Part shown: piece after piece, positions 7,696 to 9,724 of the stretch
Numbering within the stretch: the first letter of the stretch is position 1
Layout of the letters: every line of letters starts with the position of its first letter
Origin: Candidatus Altimarinota bacterium
GTDB taxonomy: Bacteria; Patescibacteriota; Gracilibacteria; BD1-5; UBA2023
Direction of reading: 5' to 3'
DNA: 9,724 bases
NCBI GenBank assembly: GCA_008015855.1
Contig: SSGK01000032.1
Location: 1-9,724 of the forward strand
The notes under the pieces: model-generated
Told to the model about the DNA's origin: nothing
The model's database searches: none
The model's input: only the letters and a program-made list of their open reading frames with translations
Translations under genes and position numbers: made by a program

Positions 7696-7706
7696 TTACG
7701 TGCTAA
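7680..7706. promoter_or_regulatory. CIRCE-like HrcA operator
   Basis: TTAGCACGT-N9-ACGTGCTAA (9+9+9 bp, perfect dyad) matches the CIRCE architecture TTAGCACTC-N9-GAGTGCTAA, differing only in the innermost two bases of each arm. The symmetry extends three more A:T pairs outward. CIRCE is bound by the heat-shock repressor HrcA, and its place directly upstream of groES-groEL is the classic one. hrcA itself is not in the window. Confidence 0.85.
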
Positions 7707-7786
7707 TTTAAATATTAGCATTATTCCATTGATTCTATAGAATACATTGGAATATTCTTTTATTTTAATCTCTTATTCTCTTACTT
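7707..7786 (+). promoter_or_regulatory. groES leader with a weak hairpin
   Basis: This AT-rich untranslated leader holds no gene. A discontinuous inverted repeat (7723-7753: ATTCCA, TTG and TTC arms around TATA, with internal mismatches) could fold in the RNA. An additional TTAGCA half-site is at 7715-7720. No Shine-Dalgarno sequence precedes ATG 7787. Confidence 0.35.
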
Positions 7787-8101
7787 ATGTCTCTTTCTCA
7801 TGATATGATTGAGCGGATTACTCCCCTCTCAGACCGTGTACTTTTGAAGCCTGTCGAAGCAGACAAGGTAACCGCAAGCGGGATTATCCTTCCTGATAGC
7901 GCAAACAAAGAACGGCCTTCTCTCTATGAAGTTATCTCTGTATGACCAGGAAAACTCGATAAAAATGGACAACAAATCACGATTGACCTCAAGGTGGGTG
8001 ATCACGTTATTAGCGGACAATATTCCGGTGATGATGTGAAAGTCGGAGATACAACCTATAAAATTGTCGCGTTTGAGTATATCCTTGCAAAAATTAGTTA
8101 A
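7787..8101 (+). CDS. groES: Co-chaperonin GroES
   Basis: GroES caps the GroEL folding chamber as a heptamer. The 104-aa protein contains ITPLSDRVLLKPVEADKV at the N-terminal end of the domain, then the mobile-loop region with SGIILPDSA (31-39). It continues with EVISVGPGK, KVGDHVISGQYSG and a C-terminal EYILAKI, all in the family order. The first Gly of VGPGK is the TGA codon at 7943; a standard-code reading would cut the protein at residue 52. ATG 7787 gives a few extra residues before the family's usual start; ATG 7805 is an alternative that begins MIERITPL. The gene is first in an operon with an orphan gene and groEL, under a CIRCE-like operator. Confidence 0.95.
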
Positions 8102-8112
8102 TTATAATTTTT

Positions 8113-8535
8113 ATGGACTTAAAAACGCGAACATATATTGAAGATTCCATCAATGAAAATCTTACCCTCTATATTTCTTTTGATGAAGAAAATCCTCCAA
8201 ATTTCCTAGAAAAAAATGGGGCTAGCTTTTCTTTAAATCAGGCAATGAAAAATGAATTTAAAAATATAAATTCACATTCTCCTGGACAATCTCTCAGAAC
8301 AATTCTTGAGCCAAAATTTAATACAAAAATTCATCTCATTGCATATTTCATTGGACAACAAGATAATTGACTAAATTGTTTTATTTATTTTGAGAAAGAT
8401 GGAAAATTGAATGCATCAATCACTCAAGATTATGTTTATAATAATTTCTCTCCTAGTTTTACAATTAAAAGTGAGGAATTGTATTTTAATAAAATAACTA
8501 ATCAAGTTGCTAAAAGTAGCATAACTATTCTATAA
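8113..8535 (+). CDS. 140-aa orphan protein between groES and groEL
   Basis: The frame runs from ATG 8113 to TAA 8533-8535, reading TGA at 8368 as Gly. I do not recognise the family. The protein looks soluble, with no signal peptide or membrane segment, and is rich in Asn, Lys, Ser and aromatic residues. It has alternating hydrophobic patterns such as LTLYISFD (17-24) and FIYFEKDGKL, suggesting beta structure. It sits 11 nt after groES and 15 nt before groEL, on the same strand and with no terminator on either side, so it should be co-transcribed under heat-shock control. Its base composition differs strongly from its neighbours: I count about 25% G+C in 8401-8520 against about 43% in groEL 9001-9120. 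This suggests recent acquisition or weak selection. Use of TGA as Gly shows it fits the host code. Confidence 0.8.
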
Positions 8536-8550
8536 CTCTTTATTAATCTT

Positions 8551-9724
8551 ATGTCAAAATCAATTCACTTCGGAGACGAAGCTCGTCTCAAGATGTTCTC
8601 TGGTATGGAGAAAGTCGCAAAAACCGTTACTGCTACGATGGGACCAAAGGGTCGCAATGTAATATTTTCAAAGTCATACGGCGCACCTCAGGTAACCAAC
8701 GATGGAGTGACAATTGCCAAAGAAATCGAACTCGAAGATAAGATCGAAAATATGGGTGCTGAGCTCATCAAAGAAGCAGCATCGAAAACAAATGACGCAG
8801 CCGGTGATGGAACGACAACTGCCACCCTTCTTACTTACGCGATGGTAAAAGAAGGACTTCGTGAGATTCGCTCTGGTATCAATGCTATTGAACTCAAGAA
8901 CGGTATGAAAAAGGCTGGTTCTCTCGTCGTAGCAGAACTCGCAAATATGAGCAAACCCCTCAATACTCAAGAAGAAATCGAACAAGTTGCTACTATTTCC
9001 GCACAAGATAGTGAAGTCGGAAAGATTATCGCTGATGCGATGGAAAAGGTAGGAAAAGACGGTGTGATTACTGTAGAAGAAGGAAAGACATTTGGTCTCG
9101 ATGTTGAAGTAACCGAAGGAATGAAGTTCGATAACGGATACATCTCTCCATATATGATTACCGACGGTGAGAAGATGGAAGGACGTATCAATGATGCTGC
9201 CATCCTTATCACTGACAAGAAGATTTCATCGCTCAAGGATATTCTCGGAGCCCTCGAATCACTCGCACAAAGTGGAAAACGTGAACTCGTTATCATCGCT
9301 GATGATATCGATGGAGAAGCACTCACTGGTATCATCCTCAACAAGCTCAAGGGTGTTCTCACGGTTCTCGGTATCAAAGCTCCAGGCTTTGGAGACAGAA
9401 AGAAAGAGATGCTCAAGGATCTCGCTATCCTCACGGGTGCCACTCTCATCACCGAAGAAACAGGATACAAACTCGAACACGCAAGTATCGAACACCTCGG
9501 TCATGCGAAGGCAGTAGTATCAACCAAGGATAGTACAACCATTATCGGTGGAGGTGGAGACAAACATCTCATCGATGTTCGTGTGAATGAAATCCGCAAT
9601 CAAATCAGTCTTACAAAATCTGACTATGATAAAGAAAAACTCGCTGAACGTGTAGCAAAACTCGCAGGAGGAATCGCGGTTATCAAGGTAGGTGCTGCCA
9701 GTGAGATCGAGATGAAGGAAAAGA
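8551..9724 (+). CDS. groEL: Chaperonin GroEL, N-terminal about 391 residues (3' end beyond the window)
   Basis: This ATP-driven 60-kDa chaperonin forms the folding cage with GroES. The visible part covers the equatorial domain with MGPKGRN (30-36), [12 protein letters not shown] and the ATP-site GDGTTTA motif. It then covers the intermediate and apical regions with [32 protein letters not shown] and the return toward the equatorial domain, with [13 protein letters not shown] close to the window edge. About 150 residues of a normal 540-550-aa protein are missing at the 3' end. None of its roughly 40 visible glycines is TGA. Third gene of the groES operon; no Shine-Dalgarno sequence precedes ATG 8551. 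Confidence 0.98.
   Translation, partial: MSKSIHFGDEARLKMFSGMEKVAKTVTATMGPKGRNVIFSKSYGAPQVTNDGVTIAKEIELEDKIENMGAELIKEAASKTNDAAGDGTTTATLLTYAMVKEGLREIRSGINAIELKNGMKKAGSLVVAELANMSKPLNTQEEIEQVATISAQDSEVGKIIADAMEKVGKDGVITVEEGKTFGLDVEVTEGMKFDNGYISPYMITDGEKMEGRINDAAILITDKKISSLKDILGALESLAQSGKRELVIIADDIDGEALTGIILNKLKGVLTVLGIKAPGFGDRKKEMLKDLAILTGATLITEETGYKLEHASIEHLGHAKAVVSTKDSTTIIGGGGDKHLIDVRVNEIRNQISLTKSDYDKEKLAERVAKLAGGIAVIKVGAASEIEMKEK

Noticed and set aside
7560..7786. CRISPR array, tRNA or other RNA gene in the intergenic region
   Set aside because: No regularly spaced repeats or cloverleaf-like structure are visible; the only strong structure is the CIRCE-like dyad.
8967..9504. Minus-strand open frames inside groEL
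   Set aside because: They are antisense shadows of conserved GroEL coding sequence and are Ser-rich as expected for that frame.

Overview
The window looks like a contig from a Candidate Phyla Radiation bacterium that reads UGA as glycine (NCBI code 25), which means the Gracilibacteria or Absconditabacteria (SR1) lineages. I cannot say which from sequence alone. Read with the standard code, several genes fall into short pieces. Read with TGA as Gly, they become continuous and recognisable. The clearest proof is glutamate racemase, where the conserved Gly of both the CPYG and GCTHYP motifs is a TGA codon. Every complete gene stops at TAA or TAG and none at TGA. Start sites lack a clear Shine-Dalgarno sequence.

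Layout. 1-395: a perfect 149-bp inverted repeat around a 97-bp loop at the contig end, most likely an amplification or assembly fold-back. 150-1991 (+): 3' part of a polytopic membrane protein resembling GT-C glycosyltransferases, followed by a strong terminator. 2080-3621 (+): a 513-aa protein behind a good sigma70-type promoter, with residues that match a divergent RelA/SpoT-type synthetase core. 3595-4293 (-): murI, overlapping the previous gene tail to tail. 4343-6091 (-): secD, with a terminator hairpin placed just before the murI start. 6221-6856 (+): an HD-domain phosphohydrolase divergent from secD. 6882-7229 and 7241-7528 (-): an unknown 115-aa protein and a small lipoprotein, probably one transcript, sharing a bidirectional terminator with the HD gene. 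7529-7786: an AT-rich regulatory region with divergent promoters, including a CIRCE-like operator that encloses the -10 box of the chaperonin promoter. 7787-9724 (+): groES, an AT-rich 140-aa orphan gene, then groEL, which runs off the window.

Functionally this is mainly housekeeping: protein export (secD), peptidoglycan precursor supply (murI), protein folding (groES/groEL) under probable HrcA control, and cell-surface glycosylation (gene 1). The less ordinary items are the orphan gene inside the groES-groEL operon, the divergent synthetase-like protein, the lipoprotein/unknown pair, and the very uneven use of TGA. TGA is absent from secD and the visible part of groEL but supplies about a third or more of the glycines in murI and the synthetase-like gene.
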